In this document: piece by piece, positions 26,771 through 36,337 of the stretch
Numbering within the stretch: the first letter of the stretch is position 1
Layout of the letters: every line of letters starts with the position of its first letter
Assembly: GCA_947258555.1 (NCBI GenBank)
Contig: CAMYJF010000018.1
Span: 1 to 47,514, forward strand
DNA: 47,514 nt
DNA from: an uncultured Eudoraea sp.
Lineage (GTDB): Bacteria; Bacteroidota; Bacteroidia; Flavobacteriales; Flavobacteriaceae
Direction of reading: 5' to 3'
The notes under the pieces: model-generated
Seen by the model: the letters and a program-made list of their open reading frames with translations, nothing else
What the model was told of the DNA's origin: nothing
The model's database searches: none
Position numbers and translations under genes: made by a program

Positions 26771-26832
26771 CAGACGAATTTAAGTCTTCATTGGTTTAAC
26801 TCCAATTATGCAAAATGCTAAATTTGAACAAT

Positions 26833-28923
26833 ATGAAGTTTAAATCCATCTTACTGCTTATCCTGTTATTTGGAATGTTCTTGCTAAGAGGACAACAAAC
26901 CCAGGTGGATTTCCTGACGGCAGATATTGCTATTATTCCTGACAGTACTGGTAGTATTGAGGCAACAGCTTCTTATGAGTTAATGGCAAATGAAAAGGCC
27001 CGGTCCTTTTACCTGGATGCCCAAAAGATGAATTTCAGCTCGGTGCTACTCAATGGAAAAAAAGCGAAGTATGAATATGATGGGAAGCGTATCGAGATAC
27101 AGAAGAAAATAAAGCCAGGGAAAAAGTATCGATTATCGATTAGTTACAATGTGCAGCCACAACAAGCTGTTTATTTTATCGGGTGGAATGATGGTTTAGC
27201 AGATAATAATCAGATCTGGACTCAAGGACAAGGTAAATACACTAGCCATTGGGCACCCAGCCTGGATGATATGAATGACAAAATGATATTTGACCTAAGC
27301 ATCACCTTTGACAAGGCCTACGAGGTTATCGCGAATGGGAAATTAGAAGATGTTGCTGCGAAGGGCGAAGTAAAGGAATGGAAGTATTCAATGGATGCAC
27401 CTATGAGCAGTTATTTGCTGGCATTTTCCATCGGGGACTATGATTCAAAAACCATGCGCAGCACGAGCGGCACACCCATACAAAATTTCTACTACAGAGG
27501 AGATGAAGATACCTATGAGCCTAGCTATCGCTACACTAAGGAGCTTTTTGATTTTTTGGAAAAAGAGATCGGTATGCCCTATCCCTGGAAGAACTATAAG
27601 CAAGTACCTGTGCGGGATTTTTTATACGCGGGAATGGAAAATACAGGGTTGACAATTTTCTCAGATTCATTTATGGTAGACAGCCTGGCTTATGCAGACA
27701 AAAATTATGTTGAAGTGAATGCCCATGAAATGGCCCATCAATGGTTTGGGAATCTGGTAACTGAAATTGATGGGAACCACCATTGGCTGCACGAAGGATT
27801 CGCCACTTACTACGCTTTATTAGCAGAAGGGTCTGTTTTGGGCGAAGAAAATATGTACTGGAAACTCTATGACAAGGCAAAAGCACTGCAAAAGGCTTCG
27901 GAGGCAGGCCAGGGGCAAGCGTTAACCGATCCTAAGGCAAGCAGTTTGACTTTCTATGATAAGGGTGCCTGGGCTTTAGTCATGCTTAGTGACTTAGTAG
28001 GGGAAGAGGCTTTCAAAACGGGCACATTGAACTTTTTAAAGACGCATCAATTTAGTAATGCAACAATAGCGGATTATTTAAAAGCAATTAGCGAAGCCTC
28101 CCGAAAGGATATATCCACTTTTGAATCTGTATGGTTAGCCGGCACAAGTTTTCCAATGGAGCAAGCACGCCAATACCTCTCGAATAATTCTACGACAATA
28201 CGAGACTTCCTTGCCATGCAGCATGAGATCCGAACGAGCAATGCCCCGAATGAACGGATCATGCAGAAGTACTGGGCTTTAAATCCCTCTAAACAACTAA
28301 GAGAACGTGGCATTCGACTTTATTTTAAGTCGCTTTCAAATGAATTTATAGGCGAAATTTTACGGACAGGGGATCTAAAAATGCGCCAGGCTGTAGTGCA
28401 GTCGACCACTCGGATACCTGCAGAATTACAGCATGATTACGAAAGATTGCTAGAAGATCCCAGTCATCTCACTGTAGAACAGGCGCTATACTTATTATGG
28501 GTGCAGGTTCCTGGAAAGCGCGATGAATATTTAAGAATGACTGAGGGTATTGTTGGTATGCCCGACAGGAACGTGCAGCTGATGTGGCTATTACTAGCTT
28601 CCTTAACGAGGGACTACACTGATGAGGCACTTCGTCAGGCCTATCGGAACGAATTGGCAAACTATACGTCACCGGAGCATTCTTTTGAGGTTAGACAGCG
28701 TGCATTTCTACTACTTGCGGAAATTCAGAGAATGAATGACCAAAACTTTAAAGATTTGATCAATGCGACCGTCCATCCACAATACGCATTTCGCTCATTT
28801 GCCCGCGATCTACTGGACACCTATCTGAAAGATCCTGATAAAAAATTGCGAATTAGGAGATTAGCTGATGGACTAAAGCCATCTGAACTTCGTTATATAA
28901 CAAAGAAACTAACCATAGAATGA
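26833..28923 (+). CDS. Secreted M1-family aminopeptidase
   Basis: From ATG 26833 the protein has 696 residues and starts with a strong signal peptide (MKFKSILLLILLFGMFLLRG). This start is chosen over an ATG at 26815, which would add six residues before the signal. M1 gluzincin features: GMENTG at 267-272, the zinc site HEMAH at 298-302 with E321 (HExxH-x18-E) in HEGFATYYA, and a downstream helical domain. It removes N-terminal residues from peptides in the periplasm or on the cell surface. Its last bases overlap the start of the patatin gene (ATGA), so the two are co-translated. Confidence 0.95.
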   Translation: MKFKSILLLILLFGMFLLRGQQTQVDFLTADIAIIPDSTGSIEATASYELMANEKARSFYLDAQKMNFSSVLLNGKKAKYEYDGKRIEIQKKIKPGKKYRLSISYNVQPQQAVYFIGWNDGLADNNQIWTQGQGKYTSHWAPSLDDMNDKMIFDLSITFDKAYEVIANGKLEDVAAKGEVKEWKYSMDAPMSSYLLAFSIGDYDSKTMRSTSGTPIQNFYYRGDEDTYEPSYRYTKELFDFLEKEIGMPYPWKNYKQVPVRDFLYAGMENTGLTIFSDSFMVDSLAYADKNYVEVNAHEMAHQWFGNLVTEIDGNHHWLHEGFATYYALLAEGSVLGEENMYWKLYDKAKALQKASEAGQGQALTDPKASSLTFYDKGAWALVMLSDLVGEEAFKTGTLNFLKTHQFSNATIADYLKAISEASRKDISTFESVWLAGTSFPMEQARQYLSNNSTTIRDFLAMQHEIRTSNAPNERIMQKYWALNPSKQLRERGIRLYFKSLSNEFIGEILRTGDLKMRQAVVQSTTRIPAELQHDYERLLEDPSHLTVEQALYLLWVQVPGKRDEYLRMTEGIVGMPDRNVQLMWLLLASLTRDYTDEALRQAYRNELANYTSPEHSFEVRQRAFLLLAEIQRMNDQNFKDLINATVHPQYAFRSFARDLLDTYLKDPDKKLRIRRLADGLKPSELRYITKKLTIE

Positions 28924-29825
28924 GGGCCTTAGTCATATCAGGAGGGGGAAGTAAAGGCGCTTTTGCAGGCGGGGTTGCGCAATTCCTGATGGAAGGTTTA
29001 CACTATGAATATGACTTGTTCCTCGGTACCTCAACGGGCAGTTTATTGATCCCTCACCTGGCACTGGACAAAATCGAGAAGATCAGAAAGGTTTACACAA
29101 CGGTAGATCAGGACAGTATTTTCAGCAATTGTCCTTTTACCATCCAGAAAAAACACGGTGTGTCTAATATTGGTATTAACCACTGGAATGTCTTCAAGAA
29201 TTTCTACAAAGGGAGGAAAACGTTTGGTGAAAGCAAGAATCTGCTAAAGCTAATTAAGAATTCATTTACACAAGAAGAATTTGAGCTATTAAAGAACGGA
29301 CCTAAAGAAATTATTGTAACAGTGTCTAATCTTTCATTGAATCAGGTAGAATACAAATCTGTCAATGATTTTGAATATGATGAATTCTGTGAATGGATCT
29401 GGATCTCGTGTAATTATACGCCTTTTATGAGCCTCGTGCGCAAACACGGATGTGAATATGCAGATGGCGGATTGGGGAGTATGGTGCCCATTGAAGAGGC
29501 AATAAACCGAGGCGCCACTCACGTTGACGCCGTTATTCTACATACGGAGGTCAACCATTTAAACCGCATGCCGTCAAAAAATGCATTTTCCTTATTGACT
29601 AATATGTTTGCCTTTATGCTGGATCGGATCGAACGTCAAAATATCCGGATCGGTAAACTTGTGGCAGGCCATATGGATGCGACCATTAACTTCTATTACA
29701 CCCCAACGATACTCACAACTAACTCACTTATCTTTGAAGAAGAGAAGATGAATAATTGGTGGCGAAGTGGCTTTGACTATGCCAGGTCTAAGAATGTGGA
29801 TTTAAGTCCGATCGAACCCGAATAG
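28920..29825 (+). CDS. Patatin-like phospholipase/acyl hydrolase
   Basis: A 301-residue patatin-fold protein with no signal peptide. Catalytic parts: the oxyanion loop SGGGSKGAF (7-15), nucleophile elbow GTSTG (Ser38), and the dyad aspartate in YADGGLG (D182). Patatins hydrolyse acyl chains from membrane lipids. It overlaps the M1 peptidase by 4 bases; the functional link is not known, but both may act in turnover of envelope material. It ends two bases before the convergent gene's stop. Confidence 0.92.
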   Translation: MRALVISGGGSKGAFAGGVAQFLMEGLHYEYDLFLGTSTGSLLIPHLALDKIEKIRKVYTTVDQDSIFSNCPFTIQKKHGVSNIGINHWNVFKNFYKGRKTFGESKNLLKLIKNSFTQEEFELLKNGPKEIIVTVSNLSLNQVEYKSVNDFEYDEFCEWIWISCNYTPFMSLVRKHGCEYADGGLGSMVPIEEAINRGATHVDAVILHTEVNHLNRMPSKNAFSLLTNMFAFMLDRIERQNIRIGKLVAGHMDATINFYYTPTILTTNSLIFEEEKMNNWWRSGFDYARSKNVDLSPIEPE

Positions 29826-29827
29826 GC

Positions 29828-30346
29828 CTACCAGAGTTCGCTGATCTCTTTTTTAATATACGCAAGAGCGGTCGCTGAAGGTGATTGCATATCCATCGTT
29901 TCATTCAGGATGCCCTCTCTGAGTTTATCTGCCGTATCTGCTTCGCTCAGGGCGGCCTTCCGGATAATTTGAATAGTAGCTCCTTTTGCTGCCTTAATAA
30001 TGTTCCAGCACTCGTCACTTATGTAGATCTGCTGGGCCAGGTTATGATCGAATTCTTTTTCGATGTTACTTATTAGTAAGCTTTCGTACTTGTTTTTATC
30101 ATTAGTTTGAGGTGCGACACGTACAACAAGGCTTGTAATATTGATACGCTCCAGGAATAAGGCCATTCGCTCGTAAGCTTGCAACCGTATAGGCAACACG
30201 TTTTTTTGAGAATCTTTGTGCAGCAAATAACGTCTGCGTCCTTCCTCATTATTAGTGTGCATTCGAAAAAAGTAAAAAGCGACGGCTCCTGTCACTACTG
30301 CAGGTAGTAAAAAGCCGAATAATTGGAAGATGTCGTCTCCGCTCAT
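29828..30346 (-). CDS. Conserved membrane-anchored protein, unknown function
   Basis: A 172-residue protein with one N-terminal span (FGFLLPAVVTGAVAFYFF) and a cytoplasmic helical part: EEGRRRYLLHKDSQKNVLPIRLQAYERMALFLERI, then VAPQTNDKNKYESLLISNIEKEFDHNLAQQIYISDECW, then a helix-rich end. I have the impression of a widespread Flavobacteriaceae family without known role but cannot name it with certainty. The span-plus-charged-helix layout suggests a membrane-attached scaffold or adaptor; this is only inference. It lies downstream of the glutamate-synthase-domain gene, 90 bp away. Confidence 0.75.
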   Translation of the reverse strand: MSGDDIFQLFGFLLPAVVTGAVAFYFFRMHTNNEEGRRRYLLHKDSQKNVLPIRLQAYERMALFLERINITSLVVRVAPQTNDKNKYESLLISNIEKEFDHNLAQQIYISDECWNIIKAAKGATIQIIRKAALSEADTADKLREGILNETMDMQSPSATALAYIKKEISELW

Positions 30347-30436
30347 GTGGTTTAGTTTAGTTCAATTTAATGCATCCAATGGATACGAAGTAAGAACGAT
30401 TGCAATACGGAAAAAGTATACAGGACTCGGGTCGAA

Positions 30437-32005
30437 TTACGCCGTCACCTGACTCTTTCCACCTAAATATTGACAGTCATATAATTCTTGCATCCCGGCA
30501 AAAGTTACCCTTGCCTTTTCGTAATCATATGTCGACTTCAGATCTGCATGTAGAAAATCATCATCTACATTCATTTGAATATCCTGCATAGTAAACTGAC
30601 ACGGATGCTCATAGCCCGCGGCGTGGGTAATTTCTATTAATTCCTTTCTAAACGTTTTAAAATACTGTGCCAGTCGATCTGATTTCAAGGGCACATTAAT
30701 GCCTTTCTGCAGCCAATTGCTTTGTGTAGCCACACCCGATGGACATCGGTTTGTATGGCATATCTGAGCTTGAATACAGCCTATGCTCATCATGGCCTCT
30801 CGTGCTACATTTATACAATCAGCGCCCATTGCAAATGCCATTGCGCCCTTGGCCGGGAATCCAAGTTTACCACTACCAATAAAAACGATACGTTCACAAA
30901 TATTGCGCTTTCGAAAGATCGAATAGACCGATGAGAAACCATATACCCAAGGCAGCGATACGTGGTCTGCAAAACTTGGTGGCGCAGCGCCTGTACCACC
31001 TTCACCACCATCGACTGTAATAAAATCCGGGCCTTTACCTCGTTCGACCATCAGGTCGGCTAGTTCTTCCCACATGTCGGTTTTTCCGATCGCACCTTTT
31101 ATACCTACCGGCAGCCCGGTTTCTTCGGCTATAGTTTCGATAAAATCAAATAGCTCGCTTACTGTCCCGAATGCAGAGTGAGTAGGAGGGGAGAGTACAT
31201 CCTTCCCTCTGGGCACACCCCGGATCTCTGCAATCTCTTTGGTGATCTTTTTACCTGGCAATACGCCTCCCTTGCCTGGTTTTGCACCTTGTGAGAGTTT
31301 TATTTCTATGGCTTTGATAGTAGGGTTATTCGCTACCGGCTCTTTCATTTTATCCATAGAGAAAGTGCCATCCTGATTTCTGACACCGAAGTATCCCGTC
31401 CCAAAATGAAATACAACATCGCCGCCCATTGCGTGATGAGGTGAAAATCCGCCTTCCCCGGTATTGTGAAATGCACTACTCTTGGATACGCCTATGTTCA
31501 TTGACCTGACCGCTGCGGCGGATAAGGAACCAAAACTCATAGCAGATACATTGATAGCAGATCCGGGCCTAAAAGGCTTTTTGCGGCCATTATACAAACC
31601 CATTACTTTAGCACAGGGTAGAAAACTATTGTCAGTAGCATTCGGATGCTCTTTGTTGAGCTTGTAGGCCAACATCTGATTTTTAATAAAAATGTGGTGA
31701 TGGGCATATACATCCCGATCGGTACCGAAGCCTTTGTAATTATTTTCCTTTTTAGCCGAAGCATAGATCCACCCTCGTTCAATCCTGTTAAAAGGGAGTT
31801 CCTCACGGTTATTAGCCACAAAGTACTGCCGCAATTCGGGCCCTATACTTTCTAACCAGTACCGTAAATGTCCAACGATCGGAAAGTTATGTTTGATCGT
31901 ATGAGCAGGCGTAAAAAAGATGTCCTTGATAGCAATTATGGCAAGAAAGATCAAAAGCCATCCCCACCAAGGTACTGCTGCCAGCCATGCCCAAAGTTGA
32001 TCCAT
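30437..32005 (-). CDS. FMN-binding glutamate synthase-domain protein with membrane anchor
   Basis: A 522-residue protein with an N-terminal membrane segment (WWGWLLIFLAIIAIKDIFF) followed by the central FMN/Fe-S domain of glutamate synthase: SAINVSAMSFGSLS, NTGEGGFSPHH, GAKPGKGGVLPGKKI, TVDGGEGGTGAAP, and a [3Fe-4S] site CIQAQICHTNRCPSG with spacing C-x5-C-x4-C. There is no glutaminase domain and no partner gltD nearby, so it is not a complete GOGAT. Members of this stand-alone family are of unknown or varied function, probably amino-group or electron transfer. It lies 9 bp behind the M20 gene and is probably in one unit with it and the DsrE gene. Confidence 0.9.
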   Translation of the reverse strand: MDQLWAWLAAVPWWGWLLIFLAIIAIKDIFFTPAHTIKHNFPIVGHLRYWLESIGPELRQYFVANNREELPFNRIERGWIYASAKKENNYKGFGTDRDVYAHHHIFIKNQMLAYKLNKEHPNATDNSFLPCAKVMGLYNGRKKPFRPGSAINVSAMSFGSLSAAAVRSMNIGVSKSSAFHNTGEGGFSPHHAMGGDVVFHFGTGYFGVRNQDGTFSMDKMKEPVANNPTIKAIEIKLSQGAKPGKGGVLPGKKITKEIAEIRGVPRGKDVLSPPTHSAFGTVSELFDFIETIAEETGLPVGIKGAIGKTDMWEELADLMVERGKGPDFITVDGGEGGTGAAPPSFADHVSLPWVYGFSSVYSIFRKRNICERIVFIGSGKLGFPAKGAMAFAMGADCINVAREAMMSIGCIQAQICHTNRCPSGVATQSNWLQKGINVPLKSDRLAQYFKTFRKELIEITHAAGYEHPCQFTMQDIQMNVDDDFLHADLKSTYDYEKARVTFAGMQELYDCQYLGGKSQVTA

Positions 32006-32014
32006 AGAATTCTA

Positions 32015-33292
32015 TTAAGGCGTATTCAGGTAATCAAGACTCATTTCAGTCAGCGCTTTTACACCGAGCAATAATCCACTGTCATCGATCAAAAAATCGG
32101 GCGTATGATGTGGAAAAGGCGTAGTGTTGCCGGGGGTCATTCCACCCAGGAAGAAATAGAATCCAGGTACTTCCCGCTGGAAATATGAGAAATCTTCTGC
32201 GCCGGTAACGGCTTTTTGTGTCAAAACATTGGCATCTCCTGCTACGCGCTGCATAGAAGGGAGCATTTGTGCTACAAGATCAGGGTCGTTAAATGTAATA
32301 TCTGTTGCATCGCGTATTTCAATAGTAGCTTCTCCACCATATGCTTTCGCAATAGCGGGTACCATTTCTTCCATTCGCTTGTTTATATGATCCTTCATCC
32401 CGTAATCGAGCGTGCGTATGGTACCGATCATTTCAGCACTTTCAGGAATAATATTGAATCGCACGCCGCTTTTGATCTTACCAACCGTGATGACAGCTGC
32501 TTCCTTGGTCAAATTAGCTTCCCGGCTAATGATCGTCTGGAGTCCGTCTATGATCTTTGCACTGATCAAGATCGGGTCAACCCCGCCCCAGGGCTGTGAT
32601 CCATGAGATTGCTTTCCTTTTACATTGATAGTAAAACTCTGAGCTGCAGCCATGGTGCCTCCTGCTTTATATCGTATTGTACCCACAGGCGTTTGAGAAT
32701 TGATATGTAAGCCAAAGATGGCATCTACATCCGGGTTTTTTAGAACCCCTTCCTTTACCATTAATAGAGCGCCCCCTTCTTCCCCGGGTGGCGGTCCTTC
32801 TTCAGCTGGCTGGAAAATAAATTTCACAGTCCCTTTAATTTTGTCTTTTTGAGCCGCCAGGACCTCAGCAACACCCATTAATATAGCTACATGGGTGTCA
32901 TGGCCGCAGGCATGCATCACCCCAACAGGTTCACCCATAAATTCCGAAGTAGCCTGAGATCGATACGGTAAGTCGTTCCTTTCTGTAACCGGAAGGGCAT
33001 CAATATCGGCACGTAAAGCCACGACTTTCCCCGGTAGATCTCCTTTTAACAAGCCAACTACCCCTGTATGGGCCACGCCCGTTTGAACTTCAATACCAAG
33101 AGAACTCAGGTGATCTGCGATCTTCGCAGCTGTTTTAAACTCCCTATTCGAAAGCTCCGGGTTTTGATGTATGTCCCTCCGCCAGGTAATTACCTTGTCC
33201 TCAACGGATGCATAATCTATATTGTATTGGGTTCCCTGGGCACTTAATGCCGTAAAGAATCCTATAAACAAAATGGAAAATATAAATTTCAT
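32015..33292 (-). CDS. Secreted M20-family metallohydrolase (amidohydrolase)
   Basis: A 425-residue protein with a signal peptide (MKFIFSILFIGFFTALSAQG). M20D/IAA-amino-acid-hydrolase features: WRRDIHQNPELSNREF, VALRADIDALPV, MHACGHDTHVAILMG (metal site), FQPAEEGPPPGEEGGA with the catalytic glutamate, GLHINSQTPVG and GAEDFSYF. These enzymes remove acyl groups from N-acyl amino acids or cut small peptides; export means a periplasmic substrate. It lies 11 bp behind the DsrE gene and 9 bp before the glutamate-synthase-domain gene, suggesting that released amino acids could be handled by the neighbours, which is inference. Confidence 0.95.
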   Translation of the reverse strand: MKFIFSILFIGFFTALSAQGTQYNIDYASVEDKVITWRRDIHQNPELSNREFKTAAKIADHLSSLGIEVQTGVAHTGVVGLLKGDLPGKVVALRADIDALPVTERNDLPYRSQATSEFMGEPVGVMHACGHDTHVAILMGVAEVLAAQKDKIKGTVKFIFQPAEEGPPPGEEGGALLMVKEGVLKNPDVDAIFGLHINSQTPVGTIRYKAGGTMAAAQSFTINVKGKQSHGSQPWGGVDPILISAKIIDGLQTIISREANLTKEAAVITVGKIKSGVRFNIIPESAEMIGTIRTLDYGMKDHINKRMEEMVPAIAKAYGGEATIEIRDATDITFNDPDLVAQMLPSMQRVAGDANVLTQKAVTGAEDFSYFQREVPGFYFFLGGMTPGNTTPFPHHTPDFLIDDSGLLLGVKALTEMSLDYLNTP

Positions 33293-33303
33293 AAAGTGCT
33301 GAT

Positions 33304-33843
33304 TTAGAATTTAATAAGTGTATAGTTTTGATCTGTTAGTTGAATAATTGCTGTCATTGCAGAAAGGGACATCTGTACGCCTTCAATGATATTTTCTGTG
33401 GGTACATCACGAGACAATGATGATTGTCCGCAAAAAATCACTTCCGCCCCGGCATCGATCAAGGCAGTTATGAGCTCAAAATTCGGATTTGAGACACCAT
33501 ATCGCTCGGTGTAGGCTTCCGGGGTCATAATATCCTTGGATGCTTTGTTGTGAACAACCAGGGCTACTTTAAGTTTATCTATTGGGATCCCGTGTTGAGC
33601 GTGCATGTTCAGGAACCTGGCAGCGGTTTCAATACTTGCATTGATCTGATCATGGTTCTCGGGACTCGACATAATATCGAAAACCACTTTGAAGTCCCGA
33701 TCCTTTTCCGTCTTAAATTCCGGATTATCGATCGGCCATACTTTGCCAAATTCTGTAATAACCGGTCCGGCTTTTTTTTCCTGAGCTAATCCTTGTGAGA
33801 AAACCAGTAAGAATAGAAGTATAGAATTGATGCGCATCTCCAT
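33304..33843 (-). CDS. Secreted DsrE-family protein
   Basis: A 179-residue protein with a signal peptide (ILLFLLVFSQGLAQ). The mature part follows the DsrE fold: DFKVVFDIMS, INASIETAARFLNMHAQHGIP, KVALVVHNKAS, FELITALIDAGAEVIFCGQS with the conserved cysteine, then VQMSLSAMTAIIQL. Cytoplasmic DsrE/TusD proteins relay sulfur on a cysteine; a periplasmic form must have another role. The ATG at residue 3 (33837) is an equally good start. It is the first gene of the unit going left to the M20 and glutamate-synthase-domain genes. Confidence 0.85.
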   Translation of the reverse strand: MEMRINSILLFLLVFSQGLAQEKKAGPVITEFGKVWPIDNPEFKTEKDRDFKVVFDIMSSPENHDQINASIETAARFLNMHAQHGIPIDKLKVALVVHNKASKDIMTPEAYTERYGVSNPNFELITALIDAGAEVIFCGQSSLSRDVPTENIIEGVQMSLSAMTAIIQLTDQNYTLIKF

Positions 33844-33964
33844 AATCAGATGCTAAATATATTCAAATTGCGCCTAATCCCTATGTCGTTGTTAATAATT
33901 CATAGCGTACTTTAAGATGCGTAGAAATATGGCTAACTTCACGCCATAAATCTTTCACTGAGCA

Positions 33965-36289
33965 TTGCGTACATATTTAGAGGAATTGAACGAAGCACAA
34001 AGGGCCCCTGTGTTACACAAAGAAGGGCCTTTGATGGTTATTGCCGGTGCCGGATCCGGGAAAACCCGTGTGCTTACATATAGGATCGCCCATCTTATGA
34101 AAGAAGGGGTAGATCCGTTCAATATATTAGCCCTCACCTTTACCAATAAAGCTGCCAGGGAAATGAAAAAGCGGATCGCCGAATTGGTTGGTGAATCCGA
34201 GGCCAAAAATTTATGGATGGGTACTTTCCATTCTATTTTTGCCCGGCTTTTGAGGTATGACGGAGATAAATTGGGCTTTCCAAAGAACTTCACCATTTAT
34301 GACACCCAGGATTCTCAGCGTCTTATTTCTTCTATCATCAAGGAAATGTCGCTTGATAAGGATGTCTATAAATACAAGCAGATCCATAACAGGATATCTG
34401 CCTATAAAAATAATCTCATAACCGTAAAGGCTTATTTTCAAAATCCTGAACTCATGGAGGCAGATGCCATGGCCAAGAGGCCGCGGACGGGTGAGATATA
34501 CAAAGCCTATGTGGATAGGTGCTTCAAAGCCGGCGCAATGGATTTTGATGATCTTTTGCTGCGCACGAACGAACTCCTGAACAGATTCCCGGCTGTGCTG
34601 CTTAAATACCAGGAGCGATTTCGCTACATCTTGGTCGATGAGTATCAGGATACGAATCACTCCCAATACCTGATCGTACGTGCTTTAGCAGACCGGTTTC
34701 AAAACATTTGTGTGGTGGGTGATGACGCACAGAGTATCTACTCCTTCAGGGGTGCCAACATTAGCAACATACTTAATTTTCAAAGGGATTATGACGAAGT
34801 GGCAATGTACAGGCTCGAGCAAAATTACCGCTCGACCAAAACAATTGTCAACGCTGCCAATACCATAATTGCCCATAATAAGAATCAGATAAAAAAAGAG
34901 GTCTGGACTCACAATGATGAGGGGAACAAGATCATTCTGCACCGCAGTGTCACGGATGCTGAGGAGGGCAGATATGTGGCCGGGTCCATATTTGAGAATA
35001 AGATGCAACGGCAATTGCCCAATAGTAGTTTTGCCGTTTTATATCGTACGAATTCTCAATCAAGATCTATTGAGGATGCATTGCGCAAAAGGGATATTCC
35101 TTACCGTATTTATGGCGGAGTGTCATTCTACCAGCGAAAAGAGATAAAAGACTTGTTGTCCTATTTGCGAATACTTGTGAATCCGAATGATGAAGAAGCA
35201 TTAAAGCGGATCATCAATTTTCCGGCCCGTGGTATCGGCCAGACTACGGTAGACAGACTCACAGTTGCTGCCAATGAAACAGAACGATCTATATTCCAGG
35301 TGATGTCTTCACTCGATAAGATACCTGTTAATATAAATGCAGGGACTAAAAGGAAACTTGAGGATTTTGTCATGATGATCAAAAGTTTTCAAGTATTGAA
35401 CCAGTCCCAGGATGCATTTGTTGTTGCGGCTCATGTGGCTAAAAAGGCTGGCCTGCTTCAAGAATTTAAAAAAGATGGTACGCCGGAAGGAATCGCCAGA
35501 ATGGAAAATATTGAGGAATTGCTCAATGGGATCCAGGATTTTGTCGAAGGTCAAAAGGAGATCGCGGATGCCGAAGGTAGCCTAACAGAATTCCTGGAAG
35601 ATGTAGCCCTTGCCACAGATCTCGATCAGGAAACAGACAGTACGGATCGAGTTTCGTTAATGACGATTCACCTGGCAAAAGGTCTTGAATTTCCCTATGT
35701 ATATATCGTTGGTATGGAGGAAGACCTGTTCCCATCTGCCATGAGCATGAGTACTCGTAGTGAATTGGAAGAAGAGCGACGTTTATTCTATGTGGCACTT
35801 ACGCGCGCAGAAAAACAGGCATATCTCACCTATACGCTTAACAGGTATAGATGGGGAAAGCTGATAGATGCAGAACCCAGCAGATTTATTGAGGAAGTTG
35901 ATGAACAGTATATTGATAACCGGATTCCGGTTACAAATTACCAATTCAAACCTCTTATCAACACCGATATATTTGGGGACGTGGAAACGCCTGCTAAGAA
36001 AAGAAAAGCTGGCAGAGTTGGGAATGTTAAACCAAAGAATGCCCCGAAACCTGCTGTACCGCACAATCTTAAACCTATTAGGAGATCTGCCCGACCGGGC
36101 GCTGTTAGTACGGAGACGATCGACCCGAAGCTAGTAGAAGGTGCTCTCGTTAATCATACGCGATTTGGTAGGGGTAAGGTGATAAAAATAGAAGGTAAGG
36201 GAAGCGACCGAAAAGCCGAAATTCAATTTGAACAAGGTGCCGTAAAAAAATTACTGCTTCGCTTTGCTAAGCTTGAAGTACTCTCATAA
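33965..36289 (+). CDS. UvrD/PcrA-type ATP-dependent DNA helicase (TTG start)
   Basis: A 774-residue superfamily 1 helicase. Motifs: ELNEAQRAPV (Q motif), Walker A AGAGSGKT (27-34), VDEYQDTN (motif II), VVGDDAQSIYSFRGA (III), LEQNYRS (IV), TIHLAKGLEFPYVYI (V) and ALTRAEKQAYLTY (VI). The C-terminal end has a basic linker and a Tudor-like FGRGKVIKIEG...AEIQFEQGAVKKLL segment, as in PcrA. It unwinds DNA in repair and removes RecA filaments. The start is TTG 33965: an in-frame stop (33959-33961) is two codons upstream and the first ATG would remove the Q motif. Confidence 0.95.
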   Translation: MRTYLEELNEAQRAPVLHKEGPLMVIAGAGSGKTRVLTYRIAHLMKEGVDPFNILALTFTNKAAREMKKRIAELVGESEAKNLWMGTFHSIFARLLRYDGDKLGFPKNFTIYDTQDSQRLISSIIKEMSLDKDVYKYKQIHNRISAYKNNLITVKAYFQNPELMEADAMAKRPRTGEIYKAYVDRCFKAGAMDFDDLLLRTNELLNRFPAVLLKYQERFRYILVDEYQDTNHSQYLIVRALADRFQNICVVGDDAQSIYSFRGANISNILNFQRDYDEVAMYRLEQNYRSTKTIVNAANTIIAHNKNQIKKEVWTHNDEGNKIILHRSVTDAEEGRYVAGSIFENKMQRQLPNSSFAVLYRTNSQSRSIEDALRKRDIPYRIYGGVSFYQRKEIKDLLSYLRILVNPNDEEALKRIINFPARGIGQTTVDRLTVAANETERSIFQVMSSLDKIPVNINAGTKRKLEDFVMMIKSFQVLNQSQDAFVVAAHVAKKAGLLQEFKKDGTPEGIARMENIEELLNGIQDFVEGQKEIADAEGSLTEFLEDVALATDLDQETDSTDRVSLMTIHLAKGLEFPYVYIVGMEEDLFPSAMSMSTRSELEEERRLFYVALTRAEKQAYLTYTLNRYRWGKLIDAEPSRFIEEVDEQYIDNRIPVTNYQFKPLINTDIFGDVETPAKKRKAGRVGNVKPKNAPKPAVPHNLKPIRRSARPGAVSTETIDPKLVEGALVNHTRFGRGKVIKIEGKGSDRKAEIQFEQGAVKKLLLRFAKLEVLS

Positions 36290-36290
36290 A

Positions 36291-36318
36291 AAAAACCGCG
36301 CTTTTGAGCGCGGTTTTT
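36291..36318. terminator. Bidirectional terminator between helicase and OmpA genes
   Basis: A perfect 12-bp stem, AAAAACCGCGCT (36291-36302) and AGCGCGGTTTTT (36307-36318), loop TTTG. It has an A run on one side and a T run on the other, so it can stop both convergent genes. Confidence 0.92.
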
Positions 36319-36337
36319 AATTTCAAAAGATCTAATC

